Below are positions 7,688 through 14,252 of a stretch of DNA of 55,144 nt, piece after piece. Location of the stretch: assembly GCA_947165135.1 (NCBI GenBank), contig CAMUZE010000007.1, positions 1-55,144 of the forward strand, given 5' to 3'. Within the stretch, counting starts at the first letter, position 1; every line of letters starts with the position of its first letter. The stretch comes from an uncultured Clostridia bacterium. Its GTDB lineage: Bacteria; Bacillota_I; Bacilli_A; RF39; UBA660. Under the pieces are notes generated by a model. The model was not told where the DNA came from. It made no database searches and saw nothing but the letters and a program-made list of their open reading frames with translations. A program made the position numbers and the translations under genes.

Positions 7688-7717
7688 TTGAAATATAACT
7701 TAAAAAAATGTTATAAT
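7688..7717 (+). promoter_or_regulatory. Promoter of the NUDIX gene
   Basis: TTGAAA at 7688-7693, an 18-nt spacer and TATAAT at 7712-7717, with TG at 7709-7710. It follows directly on the terminator. Confidence 0.7.
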
Positions 7718-7740
7718 TATATTAACAGAGGTGTAAATTT

Positions 7741-8145
7741 ATGAATGTTGTTGGAACAATGTTTTTTAAAGATAAAAAATTATTAATAGATAAACCAAGA
7801 AAAAGACAAACTTATCAGATGATAGGCGGTAGAGTGGAAGATGGTGAAACTCCACTTGAAGCCGCTATTAGAGAATGTCATGAGGAGTTAGGTGATAAGG
7901 CAATATTTAATCCAAAACTAATTAATTTAGTAATGGAATTTGATGAAATAGCAACAAGTGATGGAAAAACACCTATCCATTTTTATGTGTTTCAATACGA
8001 TGGATTATTACAAGGAAAGCTTACTGAATCAGAAGAAATTGAAAGTTTTAAATGGTATCAATCAAGTGATGGCACAGATATATTATCTAATACTTTAAAA
8101 AATGAAGTAGTACCATATTGTTTAAAAAATGGATTAATAAAATAG
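7741..8145 (+). CDS. NUDIX hydrolase
   Basis: This 134-residue protein has a complete Nudix box. G30-x5-E36-x7-R44-E45-x2-E48-E49-x-G51 is present (GG...DGE...REC.EELG), which binds Mg2+ and positions a nucleoside-diphosphate-linked substrate for hydrolysis. The N-terminal strand MNVVGTMFF and the strand near PIHFYVFQYDG complete the fold. The substrate (damaged nucleotide, nucleotide sugar or cap-like molecule) cannot be told from sequence. A GAGGTG site precedes the ATG. The gene downstream starts 53 nt later without an obvious terminator, so co-transcription is possible. Confidence 0.9.
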   Translation: MNVVGTMFFKDKKLLIDKPRKRQTYQMIGGRVEDGETPLEAAIRECHEELGDKAIFNPKLINLVMEFDEIATSDGKTPIHFYVFQYDGLLQGKLTESEEIESFKWYQSSDGTDILSNTLKNEVVPYCLKNGLIK

Positions 8146-8197
8146 TTTTATTATAAGGTTTTAAATTACTTTTAAAATATTTAAGGGAGATTTTGTT

Positions 8198-8902
8198 ATG
8201 AATAAAACAACCGAATTATTTATAGCTTATAAAAATGAATTTGAAAAAAGTTCTTTAAGAAATAATGAGTTAATTGAATTTTCAATACCTTTTACATATT
8301 CTGATTTAAGAAATATTACAAATGGAACTATATATTTAAAAAGTTGTAATAAAAAAATATCTATTAAAGAATCAATAGAAAAATTAGAAAATGCAATTAA
8401 AAATAATAATAAATTAAGAGTATGGAGCAGTCATGTAGATCCAGATAATTATTTGTTTTTATTATTTATTTGTTACTATGTTAAAGACAAAGTTGATTTT
8501 ATAGAAGTATTATACTCAGATGAATATAACAATGAATGTATAAATACAGGAGTGATGACTAGTGAAGAATTAGATGAACTTTCATCACTTGAACATAAAT
8601 TAGATAAAAATGAAATTAACAATTTAGCTAATAAATGGAATGAATTAACAAAAGACGGAAGCAAATTACATATTTTTATAAATAATAAGTTAATAGAAAT
8701 TGAATATGAATATATTTATAAAGAAATTATAAACATTATAAAGGAATATGAAAAAATATCAATTGTAGAAATAGTTTTAATTCTTTTAAAAAAATATAGA
8801 ATTTTTACAGAATATTTAATTGAGAATCTTATAAAAGAAAAAAGAATTCAATTTATTCAAGAAGATAAGATTTTTTCAAAATGTATAGTTGGACTAAATT
8901 AA
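8198..8902 (+). CDS. DUF1835/DUF3658-like protein
   Basis: This is a 234-residue soluble protein. The segment RVWSSHVDPDNYLFLLFICYY resembles the W-S-x-x-x-D/E core of DUF1835, and the WNELTKDGSKLHIFINNKLI segment resembles the W-x-x-L...L-R-x-x-x-n-g segment of DUF3658. The two often occur together in Bacillota proteins of unknown activity. The C-terminal third is a predicted winged-helix-like helical region (EYLIENLIKEKRIQFI). It lies 53 nt behind the NUDIX gene with a GGGAG site. Family assignment is from memory of the pattern and is moderate; the function is unknown. Confidence 0.55.
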   Translation: MNKTTELFIAYKNEFEKSSLRNNELIEFSIPFTYSDLRNITNGTIYLKSCNKKISIKESIEKLENAIKNNNKLRVWSSHVDPDNYLFLLFICYYVKDKVDFIEVLYSDEYNNECINTGVMTSEELDELSSLEHKLDKNEINNLANKWNELTKDGSKLHIFINNKLIEIEYEYIYKEIINIIKEYEKISIVEIVLILLKKYRIFTEYLIENLIKEKRIQFIQEDKIFSKCIVGLN

Positions 8903-8915
8903 CAATATCTTTTTT

Positions 8916-8943
8916 TTGAAATATATATTTGACAGTGTATAAT
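8916..8943 (+). promoter_or_regulatory. Promoter in repeated spacer, copy B
   Basis: TTGAAA at 8916-8921, a 16-nt spacer and TATAAT at 8938-8943. The sequence AATATCT plus T8 just upstream (8904-8917) matches the 3' arm of the local terminator family, but no left arm is visible. Confidence 0.6.
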
Positions 8944-8963
8944 TAAGTTGTAAGGAGATTAAA

Positions 8964-9302
8964 ATGAATAAAGTTTTTAAAAGAAATATTGATGTATTTC
9001 CATATACTGGAGAAAGAGAAGTTAAAGGATTTTTAAAGATATCTGAAAGAGAATTTCTGAATCCTTGGTTTAATGAAAATAATGAGGATTTAAAGAATAT
9101 AAAAAGAGGTAAAATATATAGAGTTATAAAAGCAATAGGATATGGTGATGTTGAAGATTTTGTTATTATTGATGATAATGGTGAAGAATTAATGTTGGGA
9201 AGTTTCTTTTTTGAAGAACTTACTGAAGAAGAATATCAAAAAGTTATTAATAATCAAGAAGGAATATCTTTATCATTAAAGCCAAATACAAAAATATCAT
9301 AA
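8964..9302 (+). CDS. Small hypothetical protein with basic tail
   Basis: This 112-residue soluble protein has a central beta-rich part, about 48-80 (GKIYRVIKAIGYGDVEDFVI then DDNGEELML), resembling a small SH3/PUA-like barrel. A strong AAGGAG site supports the ATG. The C-terminus is ISLSLKPNTKIS, closely parallel to the ASCH protein tail (LTRKLKPNTS), although the two proteins share no other similarity. Single-gene unit. Function unknown. Confidence 0.65.
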   Translation: MNKVFKRNIDVFPYTGEREVKGFLKISEREFLNPWFNENNEDLKNIKRGKIYRVIKAIGYGDVEDFVIIDDNGEELMLGSFFFEELTEEEYQKVINNQEGISLSLKPNTKIS

Positions 9303-9311
9303 TTGTTTAAC

Positions 9312-9341
9312 TTGAAATTTTTAAATTCAATATTGTATAAT
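9312..9341 (+). promoter_or_regulatory. Promoter of the 9364-11364 operon
   Basis: TTGAAA at 9312-9317, an 18-nt spacer and TATAAT at 9336-9341. The -35 lies in a near palindrome, TTGAA...TTCAA (9312-9330), a possible operator. Confidence 0.65.
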
Positions 9342-9363
9342 GAAATTACTATGAGGAGGGTTT

Positions 9364-9900
9364 ATGATCGATTATGAATCTTATAATAAAATAATTGAAT
9401 ATTTGGGTAAAAATGATTTAAATAAATTAAGACAATATGTAGATCGAGAAAAAGCAAAATATTATTTAAAAAATGCAAGAAATGCATTATCTTCTTATCT
9501 AGTTAATAATTTAGGGCTTGGCTATATTGATGAAAATAAAATTATTTTAACAAATGGATTAAGTTTATATATTTTAAATTCTGATGAGATATTAACTCAA
9601 AAGCAAAAAGATTCAGAGCAAACTATGCCTATAAAAAATATAACTTTTCTCCTTGATCAATTAGAAAAATATGAGAAAAAGCAATATGTTGTAATAGGTG
9701 AAACTAAAAATCCAATTCCTTCAGAAAAAAAAGTTATTAGTGTAGATGGAAGTGTATGTTACTTTTTCTCACAAAGAAGTTTTAATTACTCTAAAAAGTT
9801 CTTAGGTGAAGATGCATTATATAAAATGTGTGTTGATACACCTGCATGCTTGGCGGAATCTGAAAAAGGTAAAGGCCTTATATTAGGCTTAAGAAAATAA
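9364..9900 (+). CDS. Hypothetical protein, first gene of three
   Basis: This 178-residue soluble protein has a helical N-terminus (1-50) and a strand-rich C-terminal region with a hydrophobic VVIGETK segment and Cys-containing SVCYFFSQ and KMCVDTPACLAE segments. I recognise no known family. It has a GAGGAGG site and is the promoter-proximal member of a tight three-gene operon (gaps of 23 and 22 nt). It ends GLILGLRK, a weak form of the local tail. Function unknown. Confidence 0.65.
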   Translation: MIDYESYNKIIEYLGKNDLNKLRQYVDREKAKYYLKNARNALSSYLVNNLGLGYIDENKIILTNGLSLYILNSDEILTQKQKDSEQTMPIKNITFLLDQLEKYEKKQYVVIGETKNPIPSEKKVISVDGSVCYFFSQRSFNYSKKFLGEDALYKMCVDTPACLAESEKGKGLILGLRK

Positions 9901-9923
9901 TTTTTAAATATAAAGGAGAAGAT

Positions 9924-10529
9924 ATGAATAATAAAGAATCATTAACAGAATTACTTGCTTATGCTAATAAATATATGAATAGTCAATATGAATGTAATAT
10001 TGTTTTGGGAGAAGCTTCATATAAGAATATAGATTTATTGATTGTATATAGAATAAATGAACTATATCAATCAAAAAGAATAAATGAAGAAGAGAGAAAT
10101 CGTTTATTAAACTTACATTATAAAAAAATAGTATTAGAACAAAAATTAGATGACGCCAAAACAGAAAAAGAGCAAGAAGAAATAGAGAAAAAGTTAGCTA
10201 AAATTTTGGAAGATTTAATTCCATATGGATTAAATGAAGAAATATCAATTGAAACTTTAATTAGTAATACAAATAATTACCCTAGGAAACTAATGGATAC
10301 TAATTTATTAACAGCACTTATACTTATAAGTGATAAATTAAGAAATGAATATAATTTAAGTGCTTTAGAAGCTGCTGAATGTATTAATTCATATGGTGAT
10401 ATTCTTTATATCAATGAAAGCGCTGAGAACATTGAATATTTTTTACATACTGATTTGAATACATGGGCTAAATTAATGTATGAGAATTACAAAGGCAAAT
10501 CAAGAAATTTAACAAAGAACGATAAATAA
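9924..10529 (+). CDS. Hypothetical helical protein, second gene of three
   Basis: This 201-residue protein is predicted to be almost entirely helical, with a charged coiled-coil stretch rich in K/E at about 70-95 (KLDDAKTEKEQEEIEKKLAK). There are no membrane segments and no metal motifs. An AAAGGAGAAG site precedes the ATG. It probably forms a complex or pathway with the genes on either side, judging from the operon. It ends SRNLTKNDK, matching the local L-T-K tail. Function unknown. Confidence 0.65.
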   Translation: MNNKESLTELLAYANKYMNSQYECNIVLGEASYKNIDLLIVYRINELYQSKRINEEERNRLLNLHYKKIVLEQKLDDAKTEKEQEEIEKKLAKILEDLIPYGLNEEISIETLISNTNNYPRKLMDTNLLTALILISDKLRNEYNLSALEAAECINSYGDILYINESAENIEYFLHTDLNTWAKLMYENYKGKSRNLTKNDK

Positions 10530-10551
10530 ATTAAAATAAAAGGAGAAATAT

Positions 10552-11364
10552 ATGTCAGCAATAAAAAACATTCATAGCTTACCAGTTTCTAGATTATCTT
10601 TTATGGTATTGTCTAAAGATTTAAGTGATGAAGATGAGAATAGAGCGTATGCTGAAATTAAAAAAAGATTATCTTCAGGAAGTAGTATTCATGAATTTAT
10701 GGAATACGAAGAAGAAGCTGTTCAAAAAAGAGGAAATGATATAAATAAATATTTAATCCAAGATAACCCTGATGCACAATTACTTATGTATTTATATTTT
10801 ACAAAAGTTTATAACAAAGGATGCTCTCAACATGGTAATTTAATGTATAGTGAAAATATGCTATGCAATAGCGATAGTCAAAAAAGTTTTTTTACTAAAT
10901 TTATTAGAAGAGAATTAAATAATATAAGAGATAGAATTAATTCTGGAAATGAGTCAGAAGAAGACATTGCTAGATTAAAATTGGCTCAATTATGTTTAGA
11001 AAAAAGATATAATAAAAAACAATCACCTTGGTATGAAAACTCTCTTACAGATTGCGTTATGGATACTGTAGTTACAAGGTCATCATTAATGAGCATTAAA
11101 AAAGAAAAAAATTTAGAAGCAAAAACTAAAGAAGGTTCTAATATGTCAATGGCTCAAGCAATTTTTTATGGTGTTAAGTACATGGTATATGATAATGAAC
11201 TATTAGATTATTTAAATATGATGAGAGTTGCTGAAAAAGATGTAATAAGATTATTAAAGCAGAAAAGATCAATAATAATGTCTATGAAATCACCTATTGA
11301 TTATTCATTTTTAGATGAAGTAAAAATAGAAAGTAGTAGTCCATCATTAGTAAAAAGAAAATAA
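10552..11364 (+). CDS. Hypothetical protein, third gene of three
   Basis: This 270-residue soluble, mainly helical protein is rich in charged residues, with no motif I recognise. It has an AAAGGAGAAA site and closes the operon with a terminator at 11382. It ends SPSLVKRK, again a short basic tail after a Leu-Val. The other two operon members are equally unknown, so context gives no function. Confidence 0.65.
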   Translation: MSAIKNIHSLPVSRLSFMVLSKDLSDEDENRAYAEIKKRLSSGSSIHEFMEYEEEAVQKRGNDINKYLIQDNPDAQLLMYLYFTKVYNKGCSQHGNLMYSENMLCNSDSQKSFFTKFIRRELNNIRDRINSGNESEEDIARLKLAQLCLEKRYNKKQSPWYENSLTDCVMDTVVTRSSLMSIKKEKNLEAKTKEGSNMSMAQAIFYGVKYMVYDNELLDYLNMMRVAEKDVIRLLKQKRSIIMSMKSPIDYSFLDEVKIESSSPSLVKRK

Positions 11365-11381
11365 TATATAGAATTTATAAG

Positions 11382-11416
11382 AAAGATATTGGTTATCGTA
11401 GCTAATATCTTTTTTT
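11382..11416 (+). terminator. Terminator, copy C of the repeated family
   Basis: AAAGATATT (11382-11390) pairs with AATATCTTT (11404-11412), followed by TTTT. It shares both arms with copy A. Confidence 0.75.
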
Positions 11417-11427
11417 AAAATGTAAAC

Positions 11428-11456
11428 TTGAAATAAATAATAGAAAGTGTTAATAT
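11428..11456 (+). promoter_or_regulatory. Promoter in repeated spacer, copy C
   Basis: TTGAAA at 11428-11433, a 17-nt spacer and TAATAT at 11451-11456. The flanking AAACTTGAAAT is nearly repeated at copy D. Confidence 0.6.
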
Positions 11457-11482
11457 ATAGGACTATATAGAGAGGGATAATT

Positions 11483-12220
11483 ATGAATAAAGGTTATATT
11501 TGCGTTGATGATAAAGTAATCATTTCAGATGAGAATGGTAAGCAAACTGAAAATGATTATTGTGATAATTTAAATGAAATATTAGTTAAAGAAAACGTTG
11601 TTGAAAAAATAGAAAGTGAGATTAGTTCTTTAGAAAAACAGAAGAAAATGGCATTATTCAATTCAACATTTGAAAAAATAATTGCATTATTATTTCCTAT
11701 AATAGCTATAGTAGGGACACCAATATTAGAACTATTAATGGGGATTAATCCACTTGAAACAAGTGCAACTACTATATTTGGCTTTAATGGTAATAATTGG
11801 TTTGCACCAACAGTAATTGGATTAATTTTTTCATTACCATGTACAGGTATTTCTTTATTAGGTAGCCATTCATCAAAGAAAAAATCTAAAGGATTTAAAA
11901 GCTCAATTGATGGTTTACAAAAGCAATTAGAAAAAGAGAAAACTAAATTAGATGAATTAAATAAATCAAAAAAAGATAGTAAACCTGAAACTTTACATAA
12001 AGCAATATTAATTGATGATTCTAAAGAATTGGAAAAAGTTGATAAACAATCTCAAATGTATTATGATTTAGAATCTTATAAAAGAAAATTAAAAAGACTT
12101 TATAAAAAAGGCAAATTAGAAGAATATCTTCAATCACAGTACAATGCAAATCAAGATGACATTAAATATGCTCAAGAGTGTTTAGAAGAAAAAGGTCTAA
12201 CTTTAACAAGAAAAAGATAA
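11483..12220 (+). CDS. Two-TM coiled-coil membrane protein
   Basis: In this 245-residue protein a soluble N-terminal part (1-60) leads through a helical stalk into two transmembrane segments, at about 64-87 and 107-127. The short loop between them contains an FNGNNWF segment. After that come a Lys-rich coiled coil (135-170) and a helical C-terminal tail. Both ends should face the cytoplasm. This topology is seen in membrane-anchored scaffolds, but no family is recognised. It ends GLTLTRKR, one of the cleanest forms of the local tail, here on a membrane protein. Monocistronic. Confidence 0.65.
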   Translation: MNKGYICVDDKVIISDENGKQTENDYCDNLNEILVKENVVEKIESEISSLEKQKKMALFNSTFEKIIALLFPIIAIVGTPILELLMGINPLETSATTIFGFNGNNWFAPTVIGLIFSLPCTGISLLGSHSSKKKSKGFKSSIDGLQKQLEKEKTKLDELNKSKKDSKPETLHKAILIDDSKELEKVDKQSQMYYDLESYKRKLKRLYKKGKLEEYLQSQYNANQDDIKYAQECLEEKGLTLTRKR

Positions 12221-12222
12221 TT

Positions 12223-12262
12223 AAAAAAGATATTAGTTTTAATCAAAATTGATATCTTTTTT
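12223..12262 (+). terminator. Terminator, copy D of the repeated family
   Basis: AAAAAAGATAT pairs with ATATCTTTTTT; the inner GTTTT/AAAA stretch can pair further. It starts 3 nt after the stop codon. Confidence 0.8.
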
Positions 12263-12271
12263 AATATAAAC

Positions 12272-12300
12272 TTGATATTAAAGTAATTATTAATTATAAT
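12272..12300 (+). promoter_or_regulatory. Promoter in repeated spacer, copy D
   Basis: TTGATA at 12272-12277, a 17-nt spacer and TATAAT at 12295-12300, close to consensus. Confidence 0.7.
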
Positions 12301-12325
12301 AATAAATTATATAGGAGGGTTTTAT

Positions 12326-13039
12326 ATGAAATATGATGAACAAATTTTTAATCTAAGTATGGAAGCATACAATATGTCAGAACCAACGAAAGCTATAAGT
12401 ACAGAAGAAAAGAAGAAACAAAATCATTTACTTAAAATATTACTTAAAAAATTTGAAGAAAAATTAAAATCAAAAGAAAGTGTAGGGAACGGAATTTTAA
12501 CAATTAGAATTAGAAGCCCATTTTTTTGCAAATCTGATGAAGGATATGAAGAAATTCGTGCATTAGGATTTGATGGCTTTAATTCCTTTGCAAGTGAATA
12601 CTGTATGTATTTGGGAGATATAGAATATAGGTCTGATGAATGGCATACTGCTTATTATGAAATTATATGGGATTATAAGACTTATTTTGAGCAAGTAAGG
12701 GAAACAAAAATGGGAATTGATTCAATAAAGTCAGTAAATAATTCTAAAATTAATGCTAAACGAAAAATGTGCAAAGCTAATGGTCATGAATGGGGACCTT
12801 GGAAGGAGATAATAGGTACTAAAACAGTTTCATCTGGTCCAACTGATATTACTGATAGAGGATTTTATAAAGAAACTTCAAATCAAGTACAGATTCCTAA
12901 ATGGCAAAGAAAATGTATGAATTGTGGATGCGCTAGCACAGTAGAGAATAAACCACCAGAAGTCGAAATAGATGAACTTAAAGAACAAATACAAAAATTA
13001 CAAAGAAAAATTCCTAATAAAAAAAATAACAATGCATAG
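12326..13039 (+). CDS. Hypothetical protein with a C-x4-H-x-W...C-x2-C finger
   Basis: This is a 237-residue protein. The N-terminal 140 residues are mixed alpha/beta with no known motif. A likely zinc site follows: C149-x4-H154-x-W156 (CKANGHEWGPWK) and C197-x2-C200-G. The C-x4-H-x-W plus C-x2-C-G arrangement recurs in many hypothetical proteins of gut bacteria and phages. The end is a helical stretch and the tail LQRKIPNKKNNNA. The next gene's AGGAGG overlaps its stop codon, so the two are co-transcribed. Function unknown. Confidence 0.7.
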   Translation: MKYDEQIFNLSMEAYNMSEPTKAISTEEKKKQNHLLKILLKKFEEKLKSKESVGNGILTIRIRSPFFCKSDEGYEEIRALGFDGFNSFASEYCMYLGDIEYRSDEWHTAYYEIIWDYKTYFEQVRETKMGIDSIKSVNNSKINAKRKMCKANGHEWGPWKEIIGTKTVSSGPTDITDRGFYKETSNQVQIPKWQRKCMNCGCASTVENKPPEVEIDELKEQIQKLQRKIPNKKNNNA

Positions 13040-13055
13040 GAGGGATTTATAAAAG

Positions 13056-13742
13056 ATGATATATTTTGAAGATGGCGGTGACAGAATTAAAAAATATAAT
13101 GTGGGTTTTAATAGAACTGAATTAAAAAAAATTGTATTAGATTTGATAAATAATTGTGGTATAAAAGAACACATAATAGAAGAGCGCTGTTCTGATCCAA
13201 AGGGAGAGCCTAGAAAAAGTAAAGTATATGTTACTTCTAAAACAAATACTGGAAAAACTCATTCGTATGGAGATTGTGGAAGTGATGAGCCTGTATATAA
13301 ATATGATTATATTATTATACATTATCCAAGATTAGCTGAGTTAATAGAGACGTTATTAGAAGGAAATGAAAGTGCTTTATATGATATTGTGCAATATGTA
13401 GTTGAAGAACCAAAAGTTTGTAATGTAAATTTGGAAAACTATAAAGTCAGAATAAACGAATTGCTTGATAGTAATCCAACAGCGGCTATTAAATTAATAG
13501 AGAACTTAAATAAAGAAAAAGAGTTTGTTAAACTAAATCAAGGGTTACAATCAACCCAAAAATATTATGAAGCTTTAATGAATTCATTTAATTTTGTTTT
13601 TCTTGATAGTATGGAAAAACGTACAATAATGGAATATAATGATTTTTGTAAAACTGAAAGTGGTAATGCTGAATTTTATTTCCCAGTTTCAGATAAGGAA
13701 AATATTTTATTATTAAGACCTATAAAACATACGTTATCGTAA
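13056..13742 (+). CDS. Hypothetical protein, co-transcribed with the finger protein
   Basis: This 228-residue soluble protein has a strand-rich N-terminal part (about 1-90; KVYVTSKTNT, YKYDYIIIHYPRLAELI) and a mostly helical remainder. No motif is recognised. The AGGAGGG site at 13038-13044 overlaps the upstream stop codon, and the ATG at 13056 is 11 nt away. That is slightly long but the only good choice. It ends IKHTLS, without the basic tail common around it. Function unknown. Confidence 0.65.
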   Translation: MIYFEDGGDRIKKYNVGFNRTELKKIVLDLINNCGIKEHIIEERCSDPKGEPRKSKVYVTSKTNTGKTHSYGDCGSDEPVYKYDYIIIHYPRLAELIETLLEGNESALYDIVQYVVEEPKVCNVNLENYKVRINELLDSNPTAAIKLIENLNKEKEFVKLNQGLQSTQKYYEALMNSFNFVFLDSMEKRTIMEYNDFCKTESGNAEFYFPVSDKENILLLRPIKHTLS

Positions 13743-13746
13743 GTAA

Positions 13747-13785
13747 AAGATATTTAGTTTTAATATTAATTAATATCTTTTTCTT
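13747..13785 (+). terminator. Terminator, copy E of the repeated family
   Basis: AAAAGATATT (13747-13756) pairs with AATATCTTTT (13774-13783); the interior repeats the TTAGTTTTAAT of copy D. Confidence 0.75.
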
Positions 13786-13838
13786 TTATAAAAATACACT
13801 ATATATTTAATATTTTTATTAATGGAGGATGTTCTATT

Positions 13839-14252
13839 ATGAATGATAAAGATTTAGATAAAACTATAGAAGTAAGTGACATGATTTTAGAAGAATATAA
13901 TAGATTAAATAAAGATGGTATTCTTGTTATAGAATATACTGGTTCAATGCGTAATCCAAATCTATATCACATATTAGTATGGTACATCAGTTATGAAAAT
14001 GGTCGAAGTAAAATGCATTTTGATAATAGACACTTTAATTATTGTAGATTAATTGAAATATTAAATAATAATGCTATTGAATATATAGATCATCATATTA
14101 GCTATGAAGCAATTAATAAATATTTTGAAAACAGCGTTGTAATATACAATTCAATGCAAAGAGATTTTGAAACTGTATCAAAATTTTATTTGGCAGATAA
14201 TGTAGGAGAAAAAATTATGACTAGAAAGTTATATAAAGGATTTAAATTATAA
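13839..14252 (+). CDS. Small hypothetical protein
   Basis: This 137-residue soluble protein has an N-terminal helix (1-22), then strands around GILVIEYTGSM and YHILVWYISYE, then helices. No family is recognised. A GGAGGA site lies 9 nt before the ATG. Its stop codon overlaps the stop codon of the convergent 900-residue gene (shared 14247-14252) and no terminator separates them, so the two transcripts must overlap at their 3' ends. The end IMTRKLYKGFKL contains an M-T-R-K variant of the local tail. Confidence 0.65.
   Translation: MNDKDLDKTIEVSDMILEEYNRLNKDGILVIEYTGSMRNPNLYHILVWYISYENGRSKMHFDNRHFNYCRLIEILNNNAIEYIDHHISYEAINKYFENSVVIYNSMQRDFETVSKFYLADNVGEKIMTRKLYKGFKL

Noticed and set aside
7652-13785. 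CRISPR-like array from repeated AAAGATATT/AATATCTTT arms
   Set aside because: Copies are 0.8-3.7 kb apart, each between a stop codon and a promoter, and form hairpins with T-runs. They are terminators, not spaced direct repeats.
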